NCBI RefSeq assembly: GCF_040412425.1
Contig: NC_089749.1
Span: forward strand, 37,178,070 to 37,242,069
Source: Macrobrachium rosenbergii
Taxonomy: Eukaryota; Arthropoda; Malacostraca; Decapoda; Palaemonidae
Direction of reading: 5' to 3'
DNA length: 64,000 bases
Shown here: positions 30,700 through 40,395 of the stretch, piece after piece
How positions within the stretch are numbered: the first letter of the stretch is position 1
Layout of the letters: the number at the start of each line of letters is the position of its first letter
Notes under the pieces: generated by a model
The model's database searches: none
The model's input: only the letters and a program-made list of their open reading frames with translations
What the model was told of the DNA's origin: nothing
Position numbers and translations under genes: made by a program

Positions 30700-31390
30700 T
30701 GTACAATCCCCTAAGACTAAGACTGTTTTGGATAATGATCCTGAGAATATTTAGATGATACTGTGTCTCTGTTAAGGGTCAAGCCATCTTCAAAGGGACT
30801 GAAGATTTTAGACCCATGTCCTACTTCTGGCCTGAAGAAGTTCAATCTTTTTAGGTATGATTACTTACTATTGCAAGGTTGTAAAGAATTTTTCTTCTAC
30901 GCTAGCTCCCTTGTATGATTTGTTGAAGAAAAATGTAAAATTTAGATGGACTTCAGTACAGCAGAAGGCGTTTGAAGGCATTAAAAGAGATTTTTCCGAG
31001 TCCAAAGTGCTGACTAGTTTTGATGGGAATAGTCCTTCAATGGATGCGTCTCCTGTAGGTGTGGGGTGTGTTCTGTTGCAAAAGGTTGGTGACCAAGAAA
31101 AAACAATTTATTTTGCAAGTAAAAAACTGTCTAAAGCAGAAAAGAACTACTCTCAGTTAGATAAAGAAGGATTAGCTCTTATTTTTGCTGTGAAACGTTT
31201 TAGATATTTTTTGCTTGGCAGGAATTTTGTTGCTAGAACTGATCATAAACCATTACTGGGACTTTTTGGAAGAGGAAACAGATTCCATGTAATGCTAATT
31301 CTAGAATACAAAGATGGGCTTTGTTGTTATCTCAGTATGATTATGAATTAGTTCACAAACCTGGGAAGGAAAATGTAATTGCTGATGCCT
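30700..31390 (+). pseudogene. pol: Element C RT thumb and RNase H
   Basis: A frame from 30857 reads MITYYCKVVKNFSSTLAPLY then KKNVKFRWTSVQQKAFEGIK, the RT connection. RNase H follows with SMDASPVGVGCVLLQK (catalytic Asp), ASKKLSKAEKNYSQLDKEGL (catalytic Glu region) and RTDHKPLLGLFG. The end, HKPGKENVIADALSRLP, is in the next frame at 31321. The upstream RT with YxDD is missing. Confidence 0.85.
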
Positions 31391-31917
31391 TAAGCAGATT
31401 GCCACTTGATGATGATTTTCATTCTGGTACACCAGCTGAGTATGTTAAATTGGTTGAATTACTTGATTTTGATGACATCTCTTTTCAGGCAGTTAAACAT
31501 TTCACCAATAAGGATGCTGTATTGTCTCAGTTGAAAAATTGTTTGAAGCTGGGATGGTCAAGGGAACATAATATGTCACTTCTGGAATATGCCTCTGTAA
31601 AAGATTATTTATCTCTCCATAATGGTGTAATATTGTATAGAAATAGGGTTTTGATTCCTGTTGAGTTAAGATGTAAGGTTTTGAACCATTTGCATTGTGG
31701 GCATAATGGTATAAATGCTATGAAAGCTGAGGCAAGGAATTGGGTATGGTGGCCAAAGATAGACCAGGACATAGGAGAAGTCACAAAGAATTGTAGCATT
31801 TGTTTTAAGAATTTTACAAATCCTCGAGCTCCTACATTGTCTTGGCCTATTGTTGGTAAATCATGGTCTCGACTGCACATAGATTATGCAGGACCAATGG
31901 ATGGTAAATATTTTTGA
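31391..31917 (+). pseudogene. pol: Element C integrase zinc domain
   Basis: In frame 31321-31917: LNHLHCGHNGINAMKAEAR with WWPKIDQDIGEVTKNCSIC, an H-x4-H…C-x2-C finger. WSRLHIDYAGPM then brings the first catalytic Asp. A stop follows at 31915-31917. Confidence 0.85.
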
Positions 31918-32789
31918 TAATTGTAGATTCTCATAGTAAATTTTTGGATATTCATTTTTCTAGTTTCACTACGTCAGCTGTTACCATTGGTCATTTGAGG
32001 AAGACATTCTGTAATTTTGGTATAGCCTACCTGATATCATTGTATCAGATAATGCTCCAAATTTTGTTTCTCAAGAGATGGAGGAGTTCTTGTGTAAAAA
32101 TAGTATTAAGCATGTAACACCAGCTCCTTATCATCCATCCTCCAATGGTCTGGCTGAAAGGGCGGTGAGAACATTCAAGGAGGGCCTGGGAAAATTTAAG
32201 AAGGGGATATTCAGACCAGAATTTGTAGATTTTTGTATAACTATAGGAGGACTGTGAATTCTTCCACGGGTAAGGCCCCAGCAGAAATAATGTTTGGTAG
32301 GAATTTCAAAGGTACTGTTGAATCAGTTAAACTGAAAGACAAATCTTTAAGGAAAATGAGGGTGAAATTTTCCAGGAGGAAGGTAAATTGTATAAAGTCA
32401 ATGATGCTGTGTTTGTTCGTAATTTTGGGAAAGGTTCACCATGGATGGAAGGAAAGATTGTGGAAGTACTTGGGTTGAGAAATTATAAGGTGGAAGTACA
32501 GAGTTTTGGTAATATTATTTGGACAAGACATGCAGATCAGATTATGCATAGATATATGGGTGACTTTAACCAATCCAATAAAGAAGTGTTATCCAATAAT
32601 TCTAAGTCATCTGTAAATTTGAGTGATTCTAGTGCTTTCATTTCGGACACTAATGTACCATGTGGTAATGGTGGGGCTGAAGAACCCATAGAAGTAACTG
32701 TAAATAATGATAGTGAATGTTCAGTACAACCGCCAATGTTAAGGCGATCCAGTCGAATAAGTAAACCTCCAGATCGACTTGATTTATAA
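31914..32789 (+). pseudogene. pol: Element C integrase core and C-terminus
   Basis: Frame 31914: MIIVDSHSKFLDIHF. Across two frame changes, the second Asp region (SDNAPNF) and the Glu (HPSSNGLAERAVR) can be read near 32047 and 32130-32160. Frames 32233 and 32388-32789 give NSSTGKAPAEIMFGR and the C-terminal fold around NDAVFVRNFGKGSPWMEGK. The tail PPMLRRSSRISKPPDRLDL, ending at a stop, is typical of this Gypsy type. Confidence 0.8.
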
Positions 32790-32908
32790 ATATATACAAA
32801 TATGCTGTATTTATCATGTTTTTTTTTTTCATATTTGTAACATATTTTGGAAGAAGTATTGATTTATTTAATTGTCTGATGTTTTAAATTGGAATATTAT
32901 TGCTTTTC

Positions 32909-32921
32909 TAGGGATAAGGGA
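32909..32921 (+). promoter_or_regulatory. Element C polypurine tract
   Basis: AGGGATAAGGGA directly before the 3' LTR. Confidence 0.7.
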
Positions 32922-33126
32922 TGTAGAGTTTTAGATAAAATAAAAAGGTAATCGTTTGTTAATTCTGATTCTATTCCCTGCTGTGAACGTCTTTTGTTTT
33001 TGAGTTCTCGGTTCCGGGGTTGTGTTGTCATGCGGCCGGTGTGCTGGTCCTTGGCGGCAAGTTGTTGTAACGGATTCACAATAAACCATGTATCCGGCCC
33101 TGTATTTAATTATGCTCGTCCTAACA
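32922..33126 (+). repeat. Element C 3' LTR
   Basis: 205 bp, TGTAGAG to CCTAACA, matching the two parts of the 5' LTR with a few substitutions. GGTAC follows. Confidence 0.9.
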
Positions 33127-33605
33127 GGTACTGCAACCACACGCAAGCTCATCATGGTGCAACTTACATAACATTACCATAACAACTCTCGGTAATCTGC
33201 TGTTACATCAAGGTAAAGATACACAAGAACACTATTAAGTGTTATGGCAACATGTACAATATAAACTAGGATATGTGCATACCTTTTACAAGGGAGAAAT
33301 ATGGCATTTCAAATGAAAATAAGGGGAGCTACATTCCTCTCCCCTCTCAAGTCGACAAACACGTCTTGAACAGTGCGAGTTTGAACTTACGCACTTATGT
33401 ACGCACACTCGATCATAGACAATCTCAATTTCGAGTGGCTAATTCAACTTATTGATAAGGTGAAAACCGATTAGTTTTTCCAGTCCACCAATTATGAAGG
33501 GTATTGTCCTTAATTCAAAAGAAGGATTTCCATCATTACACAGTCACTCCTCGGGTCACCAGTTGTGAGGACAAAAAGGTCGAACTGGATATTAACTGAT
33601 TTACT
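33127..33605. other. Unassigned flank of C
   Basis: Begins with the right GGTAC duplication. No coding similarity, RNA gene or repeat recognised. Confidence 0.4.
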
Positions 33606-33757
33606 CGTTGTTGTTTCAGATTTAGCTGGCCTTGTGCCAACACGGGCACTTGCTCCTGGAGCAGCCCGTAACTCTATGTTGATGATGAGTCTGTGAGATG
33701 GGTAGATTAGATGAAAACTTTATTATGATGCATGAAAGTGATTTTGGTGGGGGGATT
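33606..33757 (-). mobile_element. Retroposon N, 5'-truncated copy
   Basis: Antisense copy of the last 165 bp or so of the insertion at 1048-1563, with the two-hairpin tail at 33606-33671 and (AAC)n outermost. It shows that the tail belongs to a longer family. Confidence 0.75.
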
Positions 33758-33857
33758 GATTCATTCACCTGGGCTTAGGTAGCCTATAACCTACATGGCA
33801 GAGTGCGGACGGAAACGTAGTGCCCAACTTCCGATTGCCGTGACCAAAACTCTGAGC

Positions 33858-34060
33858 AATTTGTGTTTGTTGACAGTCAAACAAATGACAATTTTTAGAG
33901 ACATAACATACATACAATGATAAAATATATATCGGCGGAAAGGCCAGGAAATTCTGTGTATGAATATTTACATGAGATTCTTGACGTGTTAATAAGTATG
34001 ATGCATGAACGTGATTGATGCGTAATGAGGAGACGTCTGACGTCTTTACAATATTAATTA
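33858..34060 (-). repeat. Diverged A-family LTR fragment
   Basis: GGCGGAAAGGCCAGGAAATT and neighbouring blocks match the inner part of A LTRs (compare 47908-47940) with many substitutions. It is older than the other copies. Confidence 0.6.
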
Positions 34061-34201
34061 CTGTAGGCTTTATGCAATACTTGTAAATGTGGGTGAAGTT
34101 TAGCAGTTAACCTTCATTTTTACATGGTGTGTAGAATAAATGTTCAGTGCCTTCATGAAGTGTGGTTTTTTCCTTCATACACACGCACGTGTGTGTGTGT
34201 G

Positions 34202-34206
<5 letters not shown>

Positions 34207-34288
<82 letters not shown>
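34207..34288. repeat. (TA)n microsatellite
   Basis: About 40 TA units preceded by (TG)n/(GT)n. The predicted peptides are artefacts. Confidence 0.95.
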
Positions 34289-34291
<3 letters not shown>

Positions 34292-35351
34292 CTCAGGGTT
34301 ACAGGCAAAACATATTTTGGGCAGAGAAAGTTAAGGCCCCCCAGATGAGAAGGGTTCCGCACGCCTATGGGCCTGCTGACTTATGCAACATTGCCTTTAA
34401 AAGTCAAGAGTAAACGCCTTAACTAACACCATTTGACAATACACTATATTACCAAAAATTAGCGGGAGGTGTCTTGTACCTTGTGTCAAAGTACCATTTC
34501 GATCAAATATTTAGTTTGAAAGATATTTGAGAAAAACGAGGACTCGCTGTCCCTGAAATGGATAATAAGACTGAATATACACAAGTCTTGTTTCAGTCTT
34601 CTTGGAGATCTAAGCATTTAGTTTTGAAAAAAAAAGTAGGTTGTCAAGAAATAGCAAAAGAAAATATTTTTGGATTCAAGAAACTAAAAACAATCAGGAA
34701 TATCTGGAGCCAGACATCCCTATAACATTAAAAGCCGTTTTCTCTATGCCATTACCGCTAGAGAGAATGGAATATTTTAGCGGGAGACAATTATTTTGAA
34801 TAAATTTGTTTTACACACTTTTTACAGGCTTTATTTGCAATTTGTCCCTCACAGTGCAGTACAAGCAATGAAAAAGTTGTCCATAAACCAATCTAAACAT
34901 TTGGTTTTAGCAACAACATTTTAATAGATGTTTATTTACACGTTTATACAATCCAAAACAGTGTATAACTTACTTGATCCTATCCAGAATAATTCAGACA
35001 GACGTGTTTTACGTCTTTTTTAAAATTTGTGGTTCACATTGCTATGCAAGCGATGAACAAAATTGTCAATAAACTAATCTAAAAATTTTTTATCGTTATC
35101 ACTTCAGGATATATTTATTTAGACTTAAAACAGTTGAAAACTTAATAACAATTCGACAATTCCTCGAAATTCGGCGGTCGGCACACCCCTTAGACCAATC
35201 TGTGTATATTGCATAAAGTGGACCTTTCCGTTTTATTGATCTATTGTATGTTGTCTATGGCGTTCTGAGGTGTATGAGTAACTTTTTTTATAAATATTTT
35301 AAGTGCATGAAAATTTTTTTTAGTTTTCTGTAAAGAAAACTATTGGGCCGG
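34289..35351. other. AT-rich sequence, nothing recognised
   Basis: No terminal repeats or coding similarity. Two stretches resemble each other: AAAAGTTGTCCATAAACCAA (34870) and AAAATTGTCAATAAACTAA (35059). They suggest an old duplication of roughly 190 bp. Confidence 0.4.
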
Positions 35352-35769
35352 TGTAAGGGCGACAAATTGCGCCTCTCTTTCCTTGTGTTTCTCCTTTTCA
35401 GATGTACATTAATCACGTCATGTATTTTACCTGTCTTTATTTCAGATTCTTTGTGTACCTCATCTTATGCATCATTGTATGGCCTTTCTGCCGATACGTA
35501 TATCTACCCTTTATATGTCATGTAACAAATGCTGTACGTATTTTTATGCTTGGAAAACACAAATCGTGTGTGGACGCAGCAGGGGGCCTCGGGTCGCCCG
35601 CTACCTTTCCGTCCGCTTTTTATCTTATAAACACCTGTCGAGAATAATAAAGAATTTTACGGGCTACTCTAGAAACAAGAGCCCGTGCTGGCACAAGGCC
35701 AGCTAAATCTAAAACAACAACATAATAAAGAATCAGTCTTTCACTTCTGACTTTTCTTGAAGCCTCACA
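35352..35769 (+). repeat. Element K 5' LTR
   Basis: TGTAAGGGCGACAAATTGCG to AGCCTCACA, carrying the hairpin unit at 35656-35721. The host poly(A) region is AATAATAAAG. Confidence 0.9.
35656..35721 (+). mobile_element. 66-bp two-hairpin retroposon unit
   Basis: TTTACGGGCTACTC and the following 52 bases, ending AAACAACAAC, sit between a perfect 12-bp duplication ATAATAAAGAAT (35644-35655, 35722-35733). The K 3' LTR lacks both the unit and one duplication. The duplication plus AAC tail indicates target-primed insertion of a very short RNA. Confidence 0.85.
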
Positions 35770-35770
35770 C

Positions 35771-36055
35771 TGGTGACCCTGGGTCAGGGACAGGTAGCGC
35801 GGTTTTGGTCCAGTCATTAATAGACTAACTACGGCCGCACCCTACCATCAGAGATCCTTTAACGGACTAACTATGGCATAAAGTTTAGGCCTCTGATAGC
35901 ACCCTACCTGGCAGAAACCGTGCCATTAACGGACTAAATACGGCATACCCAAAAGGGCATGTTTTGGCACTTTGCTCGACCTCTCGAACAAATCAGCACC
36001 ATTAATGGACTCAATACGGTGTATATTCCCGCGTTTTAGTGCGTGAGCAGTCAAG
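35771..36055 (+). promoter_or_regulatory. Element K PBS and leader motif array (4 copies)
   Basis: PBS TGGTGACCCTGGGTCAGGG at 35771. Motif copies at 35815-35835, 35857-35877, 35923-35944 and 35999-36020, spaced 42, 66 and 76 bp apart, all on the coding strand. The third reads ATTAACGGACTAAATACGGC. The fourth lies 36 bp before the gag ATG. Confidence 0.8.
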
Positions 36056-36830
36056 ATGTCAGAAGTAGAACCTCAGTGCAAACCCGCGAGCGTCGTCTGC
36101 ATGCCGCTCTCACCAACAAAGCCGGACACAGTCAAACTTCCCCTGTTCTCGCGCCAAAACACGGCATCATGGTTCCGGTGCGCAGACAAGCATTTTCGCA
36201 TGGCGCGCATCTCAGACGATGCTACAAAATCAGACATAGTCATGTCGGTGCTCCCAGGAGAAGTATTCAATAGAATCTCCCCCTGGCTAGGTGCACAACC
36301 AGACAAAGTCACATACACAGACTTAAAAAACAAACTGCTGAATTCCTACTCCATGCCCGTGTCCGAGAGAGCGCAGCGTGCATTCGACCTGTTATCCCAG
36401 CCCTTGGAGATGCATCAGGGAAGCCTGGGACCAGCTGCGAGGGTAAGTAACACTCCCAGGTCGCGACGAGAATAGTAGGAAGAGAACAATTGACCTGACA
36501 AAAGCAATCTTCCTTCGGTGCCTCCCGCAGGAAGTTTGGCGCCAGATAAGGGGTGCAGAGAACCTGGACATGGATGCCTTAGTCGACGACGCCCAGAAAC
36601 TATACGAGGACACCAAGGCCTCGACACATGCCACCGTCCCGGGAGCCTGCAACCTGTTGGAGGAAGACGGTAACGACGACGGAGACATCAACACCGTTTA
36701 TAAGAAGAGACCGCCATTCAGAGAACACAAGACATGTTCAAACCCGGTGTGATGTTTCTACCATAGATAGTTTGGGACCAACGCCAAAACCTGCAGGTCT
36801 CTGTGTTCTTTCACAAAAAACGACAAAGAC
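36056..36830 (+). pseudogene. gag: Element K gag
   Basis: ATG 36056 (MSEVEPQ) is the first after the leader array. Frame 36056-36475 has LPLFSRQNTASWFRCADKHF, then PGEVFNRISPWLGAQPDK and YSMPVSERAQRAFDLLSQPL. The frame then shifts: MDALVDDAQKLYEDTKAST lies at 36570-36752. The final CHCC motif reads CFYHR, a stop, then FGTNAKTCRSLC near 36752-36812, so the Cys/His ligands survive but a stop interrupts them. Confidence 0.8.
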
Positions 36831-36889
36831 AGCCACAAATAACAGTGGTGGCCGTGAAACCCAACTCCCCCCTGCCCAGCAGGGTTTTT

Positions 36890-37390
36890 CATCACAGACA
36901 ATATCTCCAAACACCGCCTGCTGGTTGATACGGGGCCAATGCAGTCGGTTTTCCCGCCATCCAGGGAAGGTTTAGAAAAAATACCTGACTCACTACCCTC
37001 CCTCATAGCAGCAAACGGAACTCCCATCTGCACTTATGGCATAATGACCCAGGCTATATCAATCCTGGGGTGCAGATACCACTGGTTTTTCGTCGTAGTG
37101 GATGTTAAGTTCCCTTTGCTGGGCACGGATTTCTTAGGGCACTACGGACTCCTAGTCAACGTCGCCAGACAACACCTCCTCGATGCAGGGACGTGCCATT
37201 CCCATCAGCTCTCCACCGGACCTGGGATGCCCTCCATATGCTCCACAGCCCCCAACAGCTACATGCCCCTCCTACAGGAATTCCTGGGCATGTTCAGACC
37301 AGAACTGTGCCAGTCACCTGGGGCTTTGGCAATGCACGGCATCTTCCACCACATCACCACGACGGGCCCACCAACCCATGCCAAGTTCTG
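36890..37390 (+). pseudogene. pol: Element K protease and linker
   Basis: LLVDTGPMQSVFPPS with catalytic Asp at 36927, then VDVKFPLLGTDFLGHYGLLV near 37101-37158, the two halves of the retropepsin fold. They continue in frame 36939-37391 into the RT N-terminal linker with LLQEFLGMFRPELCQ. Confidence 0.8.
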
Positions 37391-38230
37391 ACATCTGTCC
37401 CCCCAGAAGTTACAAGATGCCAAATGGGCTTTTGCAGAAATGGAACGCGTGGGCGTTTGTAAAAAGGCATCAAGCCTGTGGGCATCCCCTCTCCTATGGT
37501 GAAGAAGTCCGACAGTTCATGGAGGCCCTGTGGGGACTGTCGGCACCTTAATTTGGTAACGACATCAGATCACTACCCCCTCCCTAACATCCAAGACCTG
37601 ACAGGTACCCTCCACAGAGCCAAAATTTTCTCCAAGATGGATCTACTGAAGTCATACTTCCAAGTCCCTGTGCATTCCGACGACGTCCCAAAGACCGCCA
37701 TCATCATGCCCTTTGGAAGCTACACACTTTCCTATTCCACCTTCGGTCTCAGGAACGCAAGCACCACTTTCCAGCGCCTGATGGATACCATCTTGGGAGA
37801 TCTTCCCTTTTTGTATCTGCTATGTCGATGACATCCTCATTTTTTCCAGGTCTGCAGAGGAACACCTTTGCCACGTACATGCTGTTGTGAAACGCCTGCA
37901 GGATGGTGGATTAGTTGTCAGGTTCGACAAATGCATCCTCAGGAAGGAGAAAGTAGATTTCCTGGGCCACGAGATTTCCGCAGCAGGAGTGCGCCCCATG
38001 GCCTCTAAAGTAAAAGCTATAGAAAATTTCCTGGAACACCAAAACATCAAGGCCCTTCAGGAGTTCCTTGGGATGATAAATTACTACAGGCCCTTCATCC
38101 CAGACGTCGCCCACATCATGCATCCCCTGACATCAATCCTGAAGGGAAAACCGAAAACACTAATATGGGAAGCTCCACAGCAGCAGGCATTCATCCAGAC
38201 GAAAAGGGCCCTCTCCAGTGCCACCACCTT
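37391..38230 (+). pseudogene. pol: Element K reverse transcriptase
   Basis: Frames 37183-37551, 37478-37831 and 37887-38330. Motifs: FSKMDLLKSYFQV (Asp), MPFGSYTLSYSTFGLRNA and YVDD at 37821-37832. The thumb is [20 protein letters not shown], followed by ALQEFLGMINYYRPF. The catalytic residues are all present, but the frame shifts near 37550 and 37815. Confidence 0.85.
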
Positions 38231-38640
38231 AACTCACCACAATCCCGCCACTGCCCTCAGGTTGACAACGGACGCCAGCAACATTGCCTGCATCACAGTA
38301 CTAGAGCAACTGGTGAATGGCACACCCTAGCCCTTGGCCCTCTTCAGCCGCAAGTTTTCGCCAGCCGAGACCCACTACAGTGCCTTTGACAGAGAGCTGC
38401 TGGCTATCTACCAGGCCGTGAGGCACTTCAAGTTCCTGCCGGAGGGAACCGAATTCACAATCCTAACAGACCACAAACCCTTGGTTCACGCATTTGCAAA
38501 ACAAGGGGATGCCTGTTCTGCAAGGCAACAGCGGCAACTAACCGCCATCTCCTAGTTCAGTTGCACCATCAGTTACATCCCTGGCAAGAAAAACCCAGTG
38601 GCTGATGCTCTGTCAAGAACAGAGATCAATTCCCTTCACC
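38230..38640 (+). pseudogene. pol: Element K RNase H
   Basis: LRLTTDASNIACITVLEQL (catalytic Asp) ends at a stop near 38328. It resumes with SRKFSPAETHYSAFDRELLA (Glu) and FTILTDHKPLVHAFAKQGDA (Asp). A second stop near 38555 is followed by IPGKKNPVADALSR. Confidence 0.85.
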
Positions 38641-39997
38641 TCAGCATCAACTACGAAGACCTCGCGAAGGAACAAGCAGTGGATTGGGAGGCGGTGGACT
38701 ACAGGACAGCAGTGACGGCTCTCAAGTGGGAAGACGTGCCCTTAGCAAACTCGGACACAACTCTCCTCTGCGACACCAGCACAGGCTGCCCACGCCCCTT
38801 GGTTCCCGCATCGAGGAGGAAACAAGAGTTCGACATCATCCATGGCCTCTCTCATCCATCGGGGCGCACAATGGCACACCTCATAACTGACAAGTTCGTT
38901 GGGCATGGCATCAGCAAGGACATCCGCCAGTGGGCAAGGAGCTGCATCCCGTGCCAGACGAGCAAAACATCCCTGCACACTAAATCCGGGATCAGCAATT
39001 TCCCTCAGCTTCGTCGGCGGTTCAGCCACATCCACATCAACATCGCCGGTCCCCTTCCACAGTCGGGGGGAGCCAGATACCTCCTGATGATCATAGACCA
39101 CTCCACCCGCTGGCCTGAAGCAACCCCCATGGGTAAGGCATCAACGATCATCATGCGCGGAGGCCCCCCTCTCCAGTTGGATCAGCCGCTTCGGAGTGCC
39201 AGACAGCATCACCACAGACAGGGGTCCTGCCTTCCTGTCAGAGCTTTGGGTCTCTTTGGCACGCCTGATGGGTACAACTCTGCACAGCACAACGGCATAC
39301 AACCCTGCAGCGAACGGCATGGTCGAGAGGGTGCACCGCTCTCTTAGAGCAGCTCTCATGGCACACTGCACCGACGAGAAGTGGAAGGAACAGCTGCCCT
39401 GGGTCCTGCTGGGTCTCCACACCACACTGAGAGCAAATGGCGACGCCTCCCCAGCCGAGAAAGTCTACGGTGAAACACTGGCCGTACCTGGAGAATTCTT
39501 CCTGCCGTCAGCCGACCGTGCCGACACCCCCCCTCCCAAAGTTGAGGGAACTCGTTCAGTTTCGTGCCATGCCACAAGACCTTCACCGACAGAACCGTCA
39601 CCTACAGCCCACCTGCCTTACACTCCTGCGCCTACGTCTTCATCAGGGTGAGCGCTTGCTGCCCGCCCTTAACCAGGCCCTACAGGGGCCACACCGAGTC
39701 ATCAGGTGGGCCAGCAAAGCACTCCTCCTCGACATCCATGGGCGGGAGGACTGGACCACCATCAACAGACTGAAACCCACATTCCTGTTAGACAGTGAAG
39801 TTAGCGAAGAAGTAGGCAGGCAACCCAGAGTTTCCCTGCAATACCTGCCTGAAGGCGCACCCTCTCCCCCACCAAAGCGGGACCCGGGACAGCCCAGAAA
39901 ATGCAAACAGCCGTTCCCAGGTGTCAGCTCCACCCCGTGCCCGGAGTTCTCCAGAAGCAGGGGCCTGCTCCGGCTGCCTCAGCGCTTCTATGATTAA
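38598..39997 (+). pseudogene. pol: Element K integrase
   Basis: Frame 38598-39347 holds the spacer LSINYEDLAKEQAVDWEAVD, the finger HGLSHPSGRTMAHLITDKFV…CIPCQTSK, and the first Asp in HINIAGPLPQ…YLLMIIDHSTRWPEA. Frame 39196-39651 has DSITTDRGPAFLSELW (second Asp) and AYNPAANGMVERVHRS (Glu). A final frame, 39437-39997, carries the C-terminal GPY/F-like part (VIRWASKALLLDIHGREDW, INRLKPTFLLDS). The frame breaks at about 39170 and 39560. Confidence 0.85.
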
Positions 39998-40029
39998 GAT
40001 ACTTCATCCAGTAATTGCTCCTCTAATTA

Positions 40030-40052
40030 TCGTCTTGGGGCGGGGGAGTATT
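40030..40052 (+). promoter_or_regulatory. Element K polypurine tract
   Basis: GTCTTGGGGCGGGGGAGTAT directly before TGTAAGGG. This is the same CTTGGGG…GGAGTATT block seen in A, D and H. Confidence 0.8.
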
Positions 40053-40395
40053 TGTAAGGGCGTTAGATCGCGCCTCTCTTTCCTTGTGGTTCTCCTTTTC
40101 AGATGTACATTAATTATGTCATGTATTTTACCTGTCCTTATTTCAGGTTCTTTGTGTACCTCATCTTATGCATCATTATACAGCCTTTCTACCGATATGT
40201 ATATCTGTCTTTTATGTGTCATGTAACAAATTTTGTATGTATTTTTATGCTTGCTACAAAACACAAATCTTGTATGGACGCCGCAGGAGGTCTCGGGTCG
40301 CCCGCTACCTTTCCGTCCGCTTTTTGTCTTATAAACACCTGTCGAGAATAATAAAGCATCAGTCTCGTACCTCTGACTTTTCTTGGAGCCTCACA
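40053..40395 (+). repeat. Element K 3' LTR
   Basis: 343 bp, TGTAAGGGCG to CCTCACA; empty at the site where the 5' LTR carries the hairpin unit. Confidence 0.9.

Larger units (their letters stand above)
12484..33126 (+). mobile_element. Ty3/Gypsy retrotransposon C, containing D, E, F, G
   Basis: The element is defined by matching LTRs (12484-12610 plus 21235-21317; 32922-33126) and a perfect 5-bp duplication GGTAC (12479-12483, 33127-33131). Without insertions it is about 4 kb. Gag is split by transposon F, and protease and most of RT are lost at DIRS element G. The RT thumb, RNase H and integrase follow from about 30700. Its A/T-rich codon use and protein sequence differ from the GC-rich D/H/I/J/K/L group. 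The integrase zinc finger and RNase H resemble the K02A2.6-like Gypsy type. Confidence 0.9.
35352..40395 (+). mobile_element. Ty3/Gypsy retrotransposon K
   Basis: Complete layout: 5' LTR, PBS, leader array, gag, protease, RT, RNase H, integrase, PPT, 3' LTR. Without the 66-bp unit and its duplication in the 5' LTR, both LTRs are about 343 bp. The flanking bases (CCGG left, CTTG right) do not form a duplication, so the two LTRs may come from different insertions or a flank has changed. Several frameshifts. A solo LTR of the family is at 41884-42311. Confidence 0.85.

Noticed and set aside
30685..30712. GTTCGACATAATGTACAATC as a DIRS end
   Set aside because: It resembles the left terminus in direct orientation, but the right end should be inverted, and the match is short and imperfect.
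34124..34362. Open frames of Tyr/Ile repeats
   Set aside because: They are translations of the (TA)n microsatellite; the same applies at 8279-8400 and 41977-42268.
34870..35080. LTR pair suggested by similar AATTGTCAATAAAC stretches
   Set aside because: Similarity is short and lacks TG/CA edges, PBS or PPT; it is only noted as a possible old duplication.
35815..36020. Leader repeats as a CRISPR array
   Set aside because: Eukaryotic retrotransposon leader, irregular spacing, diverged copies and no cas genes.
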